In this document: piece after piece, positions 20,801-30,137 of the stretch
Numbering within the stretch: position 1 is the first letter of the stretch
Layout: each line of letters begins with the position of its first letter
Assembly (NCBI GenBank): GCA_021292165.1
Contig: CM037878.1
Span: forward strand, 5,148,804 to 5,212,803
DNA from: Shinisaurus crocodilurus
Lineage: Eukaryota; Chordata; Lepidosauria; Squamata; Shinisauridae
Length of the DNA stretch: 64,000 bases
Direction: 5' to 3'
Notes under the pieces: model-generated
What the model was told of the DNA's origin: nothing
Databases searched by the model: none
What the model saw: the letters and a program-made list of their open reading frames with translations, nothing else
Translations under genes and position numbers: made by a program

Positions 20801-21834
20801 TGCTGATGATAATGTAGTCTCCGCACATTCAGAGGATGATCTCCAAACTATCCTAAATGCTTTTGCAGAAGCATACGAAAAACTTGGTCTCTCACTTAAC
20901 ATCAAAAAGACCAAAGTGCTTCATCAGCAAGTGCAAGCTAACCCTTTGGTGATGCCATCTATCCAGCTTGGCGGGACAATACTGGAAAATGTCGATCATT
21001 TTCTCTATCTTGGCAGCTATCTTTCTGTTACAGCTAACATCGACAGTGAAATCCAGCATCGTTTGAGCTCCGCAAGTGCCGCATTTTCTCGAATGAAACA
21101 TAGAGTGTTCGAGGATCGGGATATTTGTAAGAAGACCAAAACACTGGTTTATGAAGCCATTGTATTACCAACTTTATTGTATGCCTGCGAAACATGGACT
21201 ATCTATAAACGTCACTTCCACCTCCTTGAAAGGTTTCATCAACGTTGCCTCCGGAAAATCCTGCAAATTACTTGGGAAGATAGGCGAACAAATGTCAGTG
21301 TACTGGAAGAAGCAAAGACTACTAGCATTGAAAAAATGATCCTTCAACGCCAACTTCAGTGGACCGGTCATGTTGTTCGAATGCCTGACTGCCGTCTCCC
21401 AAAGCAGTTACTTTACTCCCAACTCAAGAATGGAAAGCGGAATATCGGTGGTCAATATAAGAGGTTTAAAGATGTTCATAAGGCTAATCTAAAAAAATGC
21501 AATATAAACATCGAAAACTGGGAAGCTCTGGCCCATGAACGATCTAAATGGAGGTTGGCCTTTCACAAAGGTTCCATGGACTTTGAAGAAGCCCGAGTGC
21601 AAGGTGAAAGGGAGAAACGTGCTAAGCGAAAAGCACGTCAAATGAATCCTTTACAGGACCATCTTCTATCTGGTAACCTGTGTCCTCACTGTGGGAAGCT
21701 GTGTGGATCTAGAATTGGCCTCCACAGTCACTTACGGACCCATCGCTAGAGTCTACACAATCTTCTTTAGAATTTCCTCCTTTTATCCCGGAAGACAATC
21801 TTACTCGGTCACGAGTGATCGCCTGATGATGATG
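17858..21834 (+). mobile_element. Full-length non-LTR retrotransposon (I-superfamily / Vingi-like, inferred)
   Basis: A complete LINE of 3977 bp. A perfect 12-bp target-site duplication, acatggagctgt, lies at 17846-17857 and 21835-21846. The order is a GC-rich 5' UTR (17858-18512, with a (CCAAC)n tract near 18217-18260), one long ORF, an 85-bp 3' UTR and a (TGA)n tail. The element has a single apurinic-type endonuclease plus RT protein and a C-terminal C2H2 finger. That organisation and the EN/RT wording resemble Ingi/Vingi-type elements annotated in reptiles, often mislabelled 'craniofacial development protein 2-like', but clade assignment needs a tree. Two truncated relatives occur at 9762 and 46599. 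Confidence 0.92.
18564..21749 (+). CDS. LINE endonuclease/reverse transcriptase polyprotein
   Basis: The 1061-codon frame would encode the protein that nicks target DNA and copies the LINE RNA in place. Residue numbers count from 18564. The N-terminal endonuclease domain has FGTWNIRT at 3-10, the QETR catalytic block at 42-45, GDFNAR at 153-158 and the catalytic TDHR at 249-252. The RT domain follows, with AFIDLAKAFD (catalytic Asp 626) and YADD at 746-749. The C-terminus is a classical C2H2 finger: Cys1040, Cys1043, His1056, His1060. The frame is open from 18513, but position 18564 is TTG. There is no in-frame ATG before the one near 19284, which would delete the endonuclease, and a TGA lies in frame at 18510-18512. 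So the natural start is either non-AUG or lost in this copy. Otherwise no lesion is visible. Confidence 0.9.
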   Translation: MNFGTWNIRTLLDNIDSECPERRTAIIARELRRFKIDIAALQETRRAGEGQLKEEKGGYTFFWKGLPEQDRRIHGVGFAIKNELVNSLSEVPTGINERLITLRLKLANNQQVTILSAYAPTLDADDDIKESFYSQLDTLLSEIPKEDKIILLGDFNARVGRDSDLWPETIGKDGVGNSNPNGLLLLSICAEHNLTITNTLFRQKNKLKTSWQHPRSKHWHLLDYVIVRVRDRRDVLLTRAMVSADDCWTDHRLIRSTMVINIAPQRRLQGRKPRRKMNIQVLQDPIKQTRLQSLLKEHLPTEPPDNIEDHWSKLKTSITAACEQTIGYETKKHQDWFDENDNEIKYIIDQKRKAFQIWQNDINCAAKKKTYASAKAEVQRRTRELKNAWWKKKAEEIQQLAESHDARGFFKATRAIYGPKTYGTNPLQSKDGTKLLKDKESIALRWKEHYYDLLNRKSKVDNEIFSQIPQKQIKEELAILPTLDEVIKAINQMKNNKASGPDGIPAEIFKEGGPELVQHLHKLIEKIWIREEIPEDFRDAIIITLFKKGDRTDCGNYRGISLLATAGKIFARILANRLLSISEEILPETQYGFRPSRGTVDMIFTARQLQEKCREQNQPLYMAFIDLAKAFDTVDRTALWTILMKIGCPNKFVNILRLLHDNMTATVLDNNGSHGAPFKVGSGVKQGCVIAPTLFAIFIAMVLHLVKGKLPTGVGIIYRTDGKLFNLSRLKAKSKVITTSVVELQYADDNVVSAHSEDDLQTILNAFAEAYEKLGLSLNIKKTKVLHQQVQANPLVMPSIQLGGTILENVDHFLYLGSYLSVTANIDSEIQHRLSSASAAFSRMKHRVFEDRDICKKTKTLVYEAIVLPTLLYACETWTIYKRHFHLLERFHQRCLRKILQITWEDRRTNVSVLEEAKTTSIEKMILQRQLQWTGHVVRMPDCRLPKQLLYSQLKNGKRNIGGQYKRFKDVHKANLKKCNINIENWEALAHERSKWRLAFHKGSMDFEEARVQGEREKRAKRKARQMNPLQDHLLSGNLCPHCGKLCGSRIGLHSHLRTHR

Positions 21835-22169
21835 ACATGGAGCTGTAGTCCAAACTTGTGGGTACCAGGTTGGAGAAGGCTGATCTATTGCTGAAGTTCT
21901 GAAGCATGGATTAAAAATGAAAGACTTCCTTGTGGAAGACAAAGCCAACTAGGGGGGAAAGATCAGCCTCCCGAAGACAAAGCCATCTGAGGTGGGGGGG
22001 TGGGGGTGGGAGATCAACATGGTGGTGACCACATCACCCATCCCCTGACATGACTGGTGCCAGCAGTGTCTCGATGTGCCATGAATGAGTGCCGTCACTT
22101 TCTCACTTGTCTTCTGCAAACTGAGGGGCCATGATCAGGAGAGGGTTGTTATTCTTATTCTTATTATTT

Positions 22170-22480
22170 TCAACATTTACATACTGTTCCACATCTAAAC
22201 ACATTCCGGAGTGGTGAACAATAAGAAGATAAAACAGATAAAAAGAATAAAACAATATGTTAAGACAGATTCAATTAAAACCATGGCTGGTCAGTCAAGG
22301 AAAGCTTCCTGAAATAAAGATGTTTTTAGGAGGTGCCAAAAACAATACAATGTTGGTGCCTGCCTGACCTCCAGAGGCAGGGAGTTCCAGAGAAATGGAG
22401 CCACCACACTGCAGGCTCTTCTCCAGGTGGACTCCAATCGGACCATAGGTCCATGTAGACCCACCAAGAGCATGCTGTCC
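22170..22480 (-). mobile_element. L2-like LINE fragment, ORF2 C-terminus
   Basis: The minus strand encodes a diverged 'VVAPFLWNSLPLEVRQAPTL' plus 'LLKTSLFQEAF' block, typical of the end of L2/CR1-group ORF2, followed by an AT-rich 3' region. Frames are broken outside this block. Confidence 0.65.
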
Positions 22481-22524
22481 TATGACGTCAGTGACCAGGC
22501 AGTTTGGTAAGGGAGGTTATACGG

Positions 22525-22655
22525 GAGGTGATTGCCCTCATGTCCTGCTTGTGGGCTTCCCATTGGTTGGCATCTGGTTGGCCACTGTGGAAACAGAATG
22601 CTGGACTAGATAGGCCTTTGGTCTGATCCAGCAGGGCTCTTCTCACATTCTTATG
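22525..22655 (+). mobile_element. CR1/L3-like 3' UTR fragment
   Basis: Contains 'catgtcctgcttgtgggctt', 'ggccactgtgg', 'cagaatgctggactagatag' and the terminal 'cagcagggctcttct...cttatg'. 3' end only. Confidence 0.75.
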
Positions 22656-23397
22656 TTTGACAAAGGGGACAAGGGCTTGAGTAGTGTAATAGCAAAGTCC
22701 AGAGCTGGGGGAATTAAGGCATAAGCCACATGAATTAGAAATGCATAAACATATTAATTAACTGGAGCAGGCAAACACAGTATGGTTCTGTTTGTCTATA
22801 ACTGATTTGTCCACAGCTGGAGGCATCTTCCATGGCACTAGGCAAGCCTGCCTGTCTCATCACATTATCTCCCGAAACCAAGAGCATCTCTCGAGTTTAA
22901 TGACATTAATTGCACCCGGACAGAAACAAACACATTTCTGCTGTCATCTCTTCTCTTCCCCCCTCTGCTTGCACATGGCTACTTGTCATTCTATGACCCC
23001 CCACCGGGTGGTTCTTGTACTTAATTACCAGCATGCCGACCCTTCAGCTGTGGATGACGTGGCACCCATGTTTCTTTCTACTCTACAATGACAGCCTCCA
23101 ACAGCAACATAATATGCTAGACCATTGAGACAGCACATAAGACGGAAGGAGGCTCGGTTCCAACCGGTCTTCATCCTGCTTTGAACAGCAGCAAGGAGCC
23201 TGCATTTTCAACATCACCCGATTAACGGAATCGTGCCTGGGAACATTTCGAACAGCCGCCATGTTGTGCTTTGCCAGATGAGGTCCAAGGTCAGCCTGGT
23301 CTAGTTCTTGATCGCCTCTGCAACACAGGAAAGCCAAAGGCCACAAAGGAAACATGAAGAGAACCCCTCTTGTACCTGGGCAAGAGTCCATGTAGCC
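22656..23397. other. Unassigned intergenic sequence
   Basis: No gene or clear repeat is recognised. Largely single-copy in appearance. Confidence 0.35.
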
Positions 23398-23532
23398 CAG
23401 TGTTTCTCAACCTTGGGTCCCCAGATGTTTTTGGCCTACAACTCCCAGCATGCCCCAGCCAGCATAGCTGGCTGGGGCATGCTGGGAGTTGTAGGCCAAA
23501 AACATCTGGGGACCCAAGGTTGAGAAACACTG
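23398..23532. mobile_element. hAT MITE family A, full palindrome
   Basis: A 135-bp copy with the CAGTGTTTCTC / GAGAAACACTG end variant. Perfect 8-bp target duplication atgtagcc at 23390-23397 and 23533-23540. Confidence 0.94.
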
Positions 23533-23540
23533 ATGTAGCC

Positions 23541-24234
23541 CAAGATACGATTTCCAACAGTGGCCAACAATAGGAAGATCGAAAGCATAACGTGACGAGA
23601 GCGGCTAGGGCCAAGCTGAAATCCCCCACGGCACAATATTTCAACTCCCCTTTCATGGATGGCGAAATGGGGTGATGTTTTGGGCAATTTCTCCGGAGAG
23701 AATCATAGGGCAGTAGTATATCCAATGGTGTCATTCCCCTAGCACAAATGACATTGTGCAAGTGGAAACCAAACCACCCAGTGAGCTTCAGCTATTGGGC
23801 GGTATAGGAATCTAATAAATGAAATGAATGAATGAAACTTGGTTCCAAACTATGCACAAGAGGAGAATCCAACTGAAGTTACATTTAAAGTTGCATTGGT
23901 GCAAGCAGTTGCACAACCACTTTCAGATGAGTGGGCCACCAGACACTGCTAGTGCAACACGCTCTGCTAGTGCAATGCACAAGTGCTTGAGCAATCAGCA
24001 ATGCACAAGCGCTTGCGCAATTGAAAGATTCCTGAGAGCTCCGCAAGTGCTATTTGCATTTGCGGATTTTACACACACACACACACAGAATTTTCTGAGT
24101 GGGTTTGAGGAACCCTTTCACCAGTCTGCAGTACCACAAAATTTAAGATGAATGGTCTCTATGGAAAACGTTCAGCTCAGCTCCCTGCCCACTTGTTCTC
24201 AGCATCTGGCATTTTTAAAAAAAAAACATTCACT
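23541..24234. other. Unassigned intergenic sequence
   Basis: No gene is recognised. A short (CA)n lies at about 24070-24089. 'agtgcaatgcacaagtgctt' related words recur a few times at 23950-24050. Confidence 0.35.
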
Positions 24235-24345
24235 GTCCCTAGACATTGACGTTCCAAGGTTAGCTTATGGCAGCTGGGGATGATGGGAGCTATAATCCAA
24301 CAGATCTAGAAGGCACCAGGTTGAAGAAGGCTGGCGTAGCAGATA
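24235..24345. repeat. Old palindromic MITE-like repeat, right half
   Basis: 'ggcagctggggatgatggga' then 'aggttgaagaaggctgg' match the right arm of the old MITE-like family. Confidence 0.5.
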
Positions 24346-24425
24346 GCTACTGTGGGAAATAGGGTGATGGACCACCAGACAGCCCTTGGGTCTGATCTGG
24401 CAGCCAGCTTCTTCTTATGTTCTTA
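24346..24425 (+). mobile_element. CR1/L3-like 3' end
   Basis: 'tgtgggaaatagggtgatgg' leads to the conserved terminus 'tctgatctggcag...cttcttatgttctta'. The downstream part of this end is included in the copied segment at 15.7 kb. Confidence 0.7.
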
Positions 24426-24838
24426 TTTGTTTGCTTAGCTTGTTAATTGTATTACTGTTCATATATCTCAACTTTCTTTCTCAACAACAACAACAACAAC
24501 AAATCAAGCTGGCTAACAAAAGAAATATTTTTTAAAAAAATGGCTCAAGGCAAGCCAGTTAGACAGAACCGTCTGCAGCAGCAGCATCTTATCCTGAGCA
24601 AGCCTTCTTTGACCTGGTGCCCTTCAGATGTCTTGGAATACAACCCCCATAATCCCTAGCCAGTATGGCTACGCTGCTTGGGAATGGTGGGAGCTGCAGT
24701 CCAATGCATTTCATCAATGAATTCTGCTTTATGTGAAGAAGTCCTTCTTTGTTAGAGACAACGTGGTCTCTCCTGATGTTACTCCCCAATGCCTTAGACC
24801 AGTGTTCTCCGACCTTGGGGTCCCCAGATGTTTTTGGC
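24391..24838 (+). repeat. Presumed source of the 15.7-kb copied segment
   Basis: Near-identical to 15715-16174, differing by scattered substitutions and in (AAC)n length. Here the sequence runs on naturally on both sides: a longer L3-like 3' end to the left and a complete family A MITE to the right. That makes this locus the likely donor. Confidence 0.75.
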
Positions 24839-24921
24839 CTACAACTCCCAGCTACGCTGGCTGGGGCATGCTGGGAGTTGTAGGCCAAAAACATCTGGGG
24901 ACCCAAGGTCGGAGAACACTG
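24800..24921. mobile_element. hAT MITE family A, variant copy
   Basis: A 122-bp copy with matching variants in both arms (CTCCGACCTTGGGG on the left, AAGGTCGGAG on the right) and a partly deleted left inner arm. Flanks ccttagac / ccttagct (24792-24799, 24922-24929) match at 6 of 8 positions. Confidence 0.88.
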
Positions 24922-24929
24922 CCTTAGCT

Positions 24930-25479
24930 GATGCCATCAAGCCCTGGTGTTCTTTGTTTGTTGTCGTTTTTGACAGAGAGGGGGCCTATTTATATGACAA
25001 AGTGAAAACTGGTTGAACAACCATTTTGTATTCCCAGGGAGAAGAACTATGGTCCTATGGGGAAGTTTAGGGTGCTGTCTTTAACAGATCATTCTGTGCG
25101 CCTCACAAAACTGCATTTCCTTGATTTGGGGGGGGGGGGGCGAACCCCATGACAGCTTTAAACAGGCATCAGATAGATATGTTTGTCACTTAGGAATGCA
25201 GAGAGTTGGTGCCACTGAGCTCTACGGAATTTACTTCTGACATGCACTAACAAACAGTACATTTGGGAGTCAGCAGCATCCAGGTCACGGGGCGGGGTGT
25301 GTGTGGGGGATTTTCAGCAGAAAACTGGTGTGGTGGTCTGGTCCAGATCAGGCACATATTCTGGATTAGGGCCCCATGGCTGCTTTTTCTCCAGAATAAA
25401 AGCTGCCAGGTTAAGCACGCTTGTTTAAACATGTGACAAACATTGATTAGCCCTGATGCCAACATTCTTAACTATACCA
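24930..25479. other. Unassigned intergenic sequence
   Basis: No gene is recognised. A poly(G) run lies at about 25127-25141. Confidence 0.35.
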
Positions 25480-25990
25480 GCAGTTCAACCAGCAGAGTAA
25501 GATTCCTGGAGAACCTGTAGAATCCACTTTGTTAAAAGTAAGGCAGATCATGAAATTCTCTCTCTCCAGATTTCTCCCGGAACATAGTGGTTTTGATTGG
25601 CCTCTTTTCTCTCCGTAGAGTGGAGTGGGTTCAGTGGTGACATGCCATTATTTTAAGGTTGCATTTTACTAAACAAACAAAAAAAATATGAGAGGAAGAA
25701 AAATATATAATGAGAGGAAATTAAAGCCTCCCCCCTGCTGTGGGGACCAAAGCAGACAGGAGTGCAATTAAGAGAGGCTATTCCAGTTGCAGTTAATAGG
25801 CTATGCACCATCATCATAATCCCCCATCCATTCTCATCAGGAAGCAATAAAATAGGCTAAACCTGCAAACAGGAAGTGTTTAATTAAAGGCAAAGGAGCC
25901 CTTAAAAGCCTCAGTATTGCTTTGCCGCTCCACCCAAAGCAGGCTGGTGCTGTATTTGATCACACCCAAAATATGGTCACGAATCTGATT
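25480..25990. other. Non-repetitive island, candidate conserved non-coding element
   Basis: AT-rich, without known repeats, with words such as 'caggaagtgtttaattaaag' and 'gcagttaataggctatgcac'. No coding frame is supported. Proposed only from composition. Confidence 0.28.
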
Positions 25991-26157
25991 TGAAAATCCA
26001 GTTGAGGACAAATACAGGGAACACTGGTCTGCAGCAATCTGACATCAGTGTGGCCTGGATGCTCTGTAAAAAGAATGAACAAAGGCTGGCAACTCGTAAG
26101 AACAGGACACGTCTAGAAGCACCTCTAGTAAGTGCTGGCTGGTGGGATCCCATGGAG

Positions 26158-26292
26158 CAGAGTTCTCCAACCTTGGGTCCCCAGATGTTTGTGGCCTACA
26201 ACTCCCAGCATGCCCCAGCCAGCGTAGCTGGCTGGGGCATCCTGGGAGTTGTAGGCCAAAAACATCTGGGGACCCAAGGTTGGAGAACACTG
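26158..26292. mobile_element. hAT MITE family A, full palindrome
   Basis: A 135-bp copy whose left end has drifted to CAGAGTTCTCC and whose right end is GGAGAACACTG. Flanks ccatggag / ccatagat match at 6 of 8 positions. Confidence 0.88.
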
Positions 26293-26307
26293 CCATAGAT
26301 GATCCAC

Positions 26308-26435
26308 GACCACGTATCCCAACCTGATGCCCTCCAGATGTGTTAGACCACAACTCCCACTAATGGCCATGATCGCTGGGGATAATGGGAGTCATAGTCT
26401 AACATATCTAGAGGGACCCAGACATGGGGAACAGC
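26308..26435. repeat. Old palindromic MITE-like repeat
   Basis: Inverted arms: 'ccaacctgatgccctccaga' on the left; 'gggagtcatagtctaacata' then 'ccagacatggggaacagctg' on the right. It lies just beyond a family A copy. Confidence 0.55.
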
Positions 26436-26735
26436 TGCTCTATGGAATTCCATAGTGATTCATTGGTGACGACCATTGTTTTCTCTTGAAGTTCCTCAAG
26501 AAGCTTATTAGGATTTCAGTGAGGAGATCAGGAAAAGCAGTTAAGCTTCCCCTGAAGGCAGCTGTGCACTACTGGCAAATGACACCTCACAATCTACAGC
26601 TACAGGGGGTGTGTGTGCATGCGTCTGTGTGTTCTAGGGGAGACATCTCAGTTCAAGCAGGGCAACAGTGAGGCCCAAAACATCATAAGAACATAAGAAG
26701 AGACGGGTTGAATCAGACTTACGGTCCATCTAGTC

Positions 26736-26870
26736 CAGTGTCCTCCAACCTTGGGTCCCCAGATGTTTTTGGCCTACAACTCCCAGCATGCCCCAGCCAG
26801 CTATTCTGGCTGCGGCATGCTGGGAGTTGTAGGCCAAAAACATCTGGGGACCCAAGGTTGGAGAACACTG
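26736..26870. mobile_element. hAT MITE family A, full palindrome
   Basis: A 135-bp copy starting CAGTGTCCTCC and ending GGAGAACACTG. Flanks atctagtc / ctctagtc match at 7 of 8 positions. Inserted in an L3-like 3' UTR. Confidence 0.92.
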
Positions 26871-27157
26871 CTCTAGTCCAACAAACAATTTACACAGTGG
26901 CCAAACAGCTGCCCGTGACACACACATAAGCAGGACATCGGTGCAACCCTCGCACCCATGTTCCCCAGCAACTGGTGTACATAGGCATACTGCCTCTGAT
27001 ACTGGAGGTACCATATAGCCATCAGGACTAGTAGCCGTCGATAGCCTTCTCCTGCATGAATTTGTCCAATCCCCTTTTAAAGCCACCCGAGTTGGCGGCC
27101 ATCACTACATCTTGCGGCAGTGAATTCCAGAGTTTAACTCCGCACTGTGTGATGATG

Positions 27158-27373
27158 CAGGGGGGGGGGGCTGGTGACTTCCTATGTCAGTGGGGCTCCT
27201 TATCTGTTGCATCTTTTATTCTGAGCTTCATAGGAACTATCCATGGTGCTCCATGGTGGTGAACGGATTTTGGGGGTGGAGGTACAGCGCCGTGGATAGC
27301 TCCTGTAAAGCTCAGAATAAAAGCTGCAATGAATGAGGAGCCACACTGGCACAGGCGTCACCGGCCTCCCCTG
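27158..27373. mobile_element. hAT MITE family D
   Basis: A 216-bp palindromic element. The left end is CAGGGG with an expanded G run then CTGGTGAC, and the right end is GTCACCGGCCTCCCCTG. Inner arms are 'gtggggctcctta...tgcatcttttattctgagct' and the reverse. Flanks tgatgatg / tgaagatg match at 7 of 8 positions. Confidence 0.9.
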
Positions 27374-27483
27374 TGAAGATGTGCTTCCTTTTATCTGTCT
27401 TGAATCTTCCACCACTCAGCTTCATAGGATGACCTATGGTTCAAGTATTATGGGAGAGGGAGAAAAACCTATCCACTTTTTCC

Positions 27484-28172
27484 CAGGGATGTTGAAGAGT
27501 CCTTGGTCTCGAGTCACGAGTCGAGTCACGAGTCTTTGGACCCGAGTCTCGAGTCCGAGTCCAAGTCCTTGCTCCAAAATGGTGACTCCCGAGTCCCAAG
27601 TCACTCCCAAAGCTGACTCCACGAGTCCCTATTAAAATCAATGGGGTTTTTCCCCAACAAAATAAGGCTACTTCAGATGTGTGGCTTAAATAAATTCTAG
27701 GCACAAGTGTGCCTTTTTATCTCAAAACTCTGCAACTGATTTTGATAAGAACAGACCAGGCAGACAAACCCAAAATAACCAGGCAGGCAGAGGAGGCGGG
27801 GAACCCCAAAGCAGGCAGGCAGAGGCATTTGTCTTGGACAATTCAAACTGTGGAACTGGTTAAGAAGAGACCAGGCAGGCAGAGGAGGCAGGGAACCCCA
27901 AACAGGCAGGCAGAGGCAGCCAAACCCAAAATGTCTGAAAGGTTGCATTAGGAAAATGATTTTAAAAAATAAACTTGGATTGTTACTGCAACTGGGTCCA
28001 GGCAGCACCTGCAGGTGGCATCAAGCAGGGATGTTGACGAGTCCTTGGTCTCGAGTCCCGAGTCGAGTCTCGAGTCCCATTAAAAATATTGGGACTCGAG
28101 TCCGAGTCGAGTCAGAGGGGAGACTCAGTCCGACTCACGAGTCGAGTCCTCGAGTCCGAGTCCCCATCCCTG
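27484..28172. mobile_element. hAT-like non-autonomous element family C, GAGTC-rich ends
   Basis: A 689-bp element starting CAGGGATG and ending CATCCCTG, with a perfect 8-bp target duplication, ctttttcc, at 27476-27483 and 28173-28180. Both ends are dense in GAGTC/GACTC and CTCGAG words. The right end (28026-28172) itself starts with a CAGGGATGTTGACGAGTCC block, so it looks like a complete small element fused to the larger one. The middle has 'gaccaggcaggcagaggagg' tandem-like words. No transposase frame is seen. Confidence 0.92.
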
Positions 28173-28199
28173 CTTTTTCCACACCAGGTATACGTTTGT

Positions 28200-28528
28200 G
28201 TACAACTCTTTCTTACCAAGAAAGTCGGAGAAATCTGCAATGGATTTCTATGGATCTGACTTGCAGATTTCACAGTGGACTGGCTTGTGTTGTTGTTTGG
28301 TTTTTTTTGAACTTGTAGACTGCTTGTTGTTGTTGTTGTTGTTTTACTTTGGGCGGGGTTTTGTGCCCATTTGTGCTTGCTCCAATGCACCTTTGCACAA
28401 GTGGAGTGAAATTCTCATAGATCCCTTTTAAAAATCCAATTTTATCAATGAGCAGATGATGTAACGAAAGATGCCTGATAATCTACCAAACACAGACGGA
28501 ATGGGTTTAGCAAAATCATGCATCCCTA
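28200..28528. mobile_element. hAT-like family G copy, left end unclear
   Basis: The body matches the element at 47862-48154 ('agaaatctgcaatggatttc', 'cttgcagatttcacagtgga', 'cacctttgcacaagtgg', 'gcatgcatcccta'-like end). The left terminus has been lost or diverged. A (TTG)n run lies at about 28322-28345. Confidence 0.65.
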
Positions 28529-28544
28529 CCCCTCACTCACCCTT

Positions 28545-29345
28545 TTTCTAAGCTAAACATTCCCAGACATTGCAACCTTCCCTCACTGGGTGTTGCTCCA
28601 GCCCCTTAATCATTTTGGTTGCCCTTTTCTGCACCTTTTCAAACTATTATTATTTATTTATTTATTTATTTATTTATTATATTTATACCCCGCCTTTCTT
28701 CCTGCAAGGAACCCAAGGCAGCTTACATAATAATCCTCCTCCTCTCCAGTTTATCCTCACAACAACCCTGTGAGGTAGGTTAGGCTGAGAGTCAATGACT
28801 GGCCCAAAGTCACCCAGTGAGTTTTATGGCCGAGCGGGGACTGGAACCCGGATCTCCCGAGTCCCAGTCCAACACTCTCACCACTACACCACACTGGCTC
28901 TCCATGGTGGTGAACTGGTGGTGGTGGTGGTGGTATTATTCATTCACCCATCCATTTGATTTGTACCCCGCCTTTGTACAAAGAAAAAAGACACTCAAGG
29001 CAGCTTTCAATCATAAATAAAGCCTGATTAAAACAATAATGAACTAAATGCATAAAAGATAATTAAAAGACTCTACTACACAACAACATCCTTATTCAGG
29101 TGTGATGACCAGAACTGTACACAGTATTCCAAGTGTGGTTGCAACATAAATCTGTATAAGGCCAGTTTTATTTTCAGTTCTTTTTTCTGTTTATGCCCAC
29201 ATGGAATTTGCCTTTTTCACAGCAGCTGCATGCCAGGTTGGCATTTCACTGAGCTGTCCACCACAACTCCAAGATCTCTTTCTTGGTCACTGGTCAGTCA
29301 CCACCAACTCAGATCCCATCAGCGTATATGTGAAGTTGGGATTCC
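28545..29345 (-). mobile_element. CR1-type ORF2 fragment split by a Sauria-type SINE
   Basis: The left piece (28545-28644) contains 'tccagccccttaatcatttt'. The right piece (about 29093-29345) contains 'gatgaccagaactgtacaca', 'gtattccaagtgtggttgca' and 'aactccaagatctctttctt', matching the RT C-terminal region of CR1 on the minus strand. A SINE and another short repeat lie between. Confidence 0.7.
28645..28902 (-). mobile_element. Sauria-type tRNA-derived SINE
   Basis: Minus-strand copy. The head reads GAGAGCCAGTGTGGTGTAGTGG, shortened here, with box B-like 'gggttccagtcc'. The body holds 'gactttgggccagtcattga' and the tail is (AAATA)n at the left. Confidence 0.88.
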
Positions 29346-30137
29346 CCCTGCCCTGCCCCAACGTGCATTAGCAATGCCCACAAGAACAGAGTAAATTTCC
29401 TAGAACATGCCCCAAACTCCTCTGGAATCTACTGTGGCTTCCATGGCAGACATACAAGAGTTCCTGGGCAAATGAGCTGATGTGGAGAGGGCTCCTTGAG
29501 GGCAAAATGTCTGGAAAGCATTGGGGTATGTAACAGTGAGTATTTCGTGCATGAGCTTGGATGTCCTTTGGAGCTCCATTCATGGCGCACCATGTGGCTG
29601 ATAAATGCAGGAAGACAAACCAAGATGAATTCTTTCTGACCGTCCTTACCCTTTAAACCACTTGATCAATGAAACTGCATCATTACATATTTCAACTCGC
29701 ACAGTTGTCCCAAAAAGTAGGATTTGATGCTAAATCCAGTATCATTTAGACAACTTTAGATCCCTTCTTAGACAGCCAGAGATGGATGACATTTCTGCGT
29801 CAAAAAAATAAAAATAAAATGCAGCCTTTTCTGTCGAACAGAGGGGAAGAAGAAGAAACCCCAGGACTTTTCCCTTGTAAGGGCAAGAAGCGAAATATTA
29901 ATCCAGCTTTCTCTTTTGAAGCTTTCTCCAGTTAAATGTGTTTGGGTAAATCCAAGAAGAAAACACAATGCCTGTTCTCCAAGCTCCAGGCATCTGCTTC
30001 ATGCTGACTGGGTTAAGAGTCTTACCTTAGATCAAAGAACTGCAGGAGGGAGGTTGTCTTTTTTAGTATTATTGCTATTATTATTATCATTGGATACTTT
30101 AAGGAGAGGGAAGAGAAACAGAGGGGGGAAAGGGAGA
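29346..30137. other. Unassigned intergenic sequence
   Basis: No gene is recognised. Largely single-copy in appearance. Confidence 0.35.

Larger units (their letters stand above)
17765..21890. repeat. Old MITE-like repeat split by the full-length LINE
   Basis: The left part (17765-17857) and right part (21835-21890, 'gtagtccaaacttgtgggta' then 'ccaggttggagaaggctga') rejoin into one copy of the old palindromic repeat. The 12 bp between them are duplicated on both sides of the LINE. Confidence 0.7.
26687..28195 (-). mobile_element. CR1/L3-like LINE hit by three hAT MITEs
   Basis: Minus-strand LINE. The 3' terminus 'ataagaacataagaagag' is at the left. The 3' UTR ('tgttccccagcaactggtgt', 'gatactggaggtaccatata') and an ORF2 C-terminal remnant ('cttccttttatctgtcttga') follow. 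It can be followed in order through insertions at 26736-26870 (family A), 27158-27373 (family D) and 27484-28172 (family C), each with its own 8-bp duplication. The LINE resumes at 'ctttttccacaccaggtata'. All coding frames are destroyed. Confidence 0.75.
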
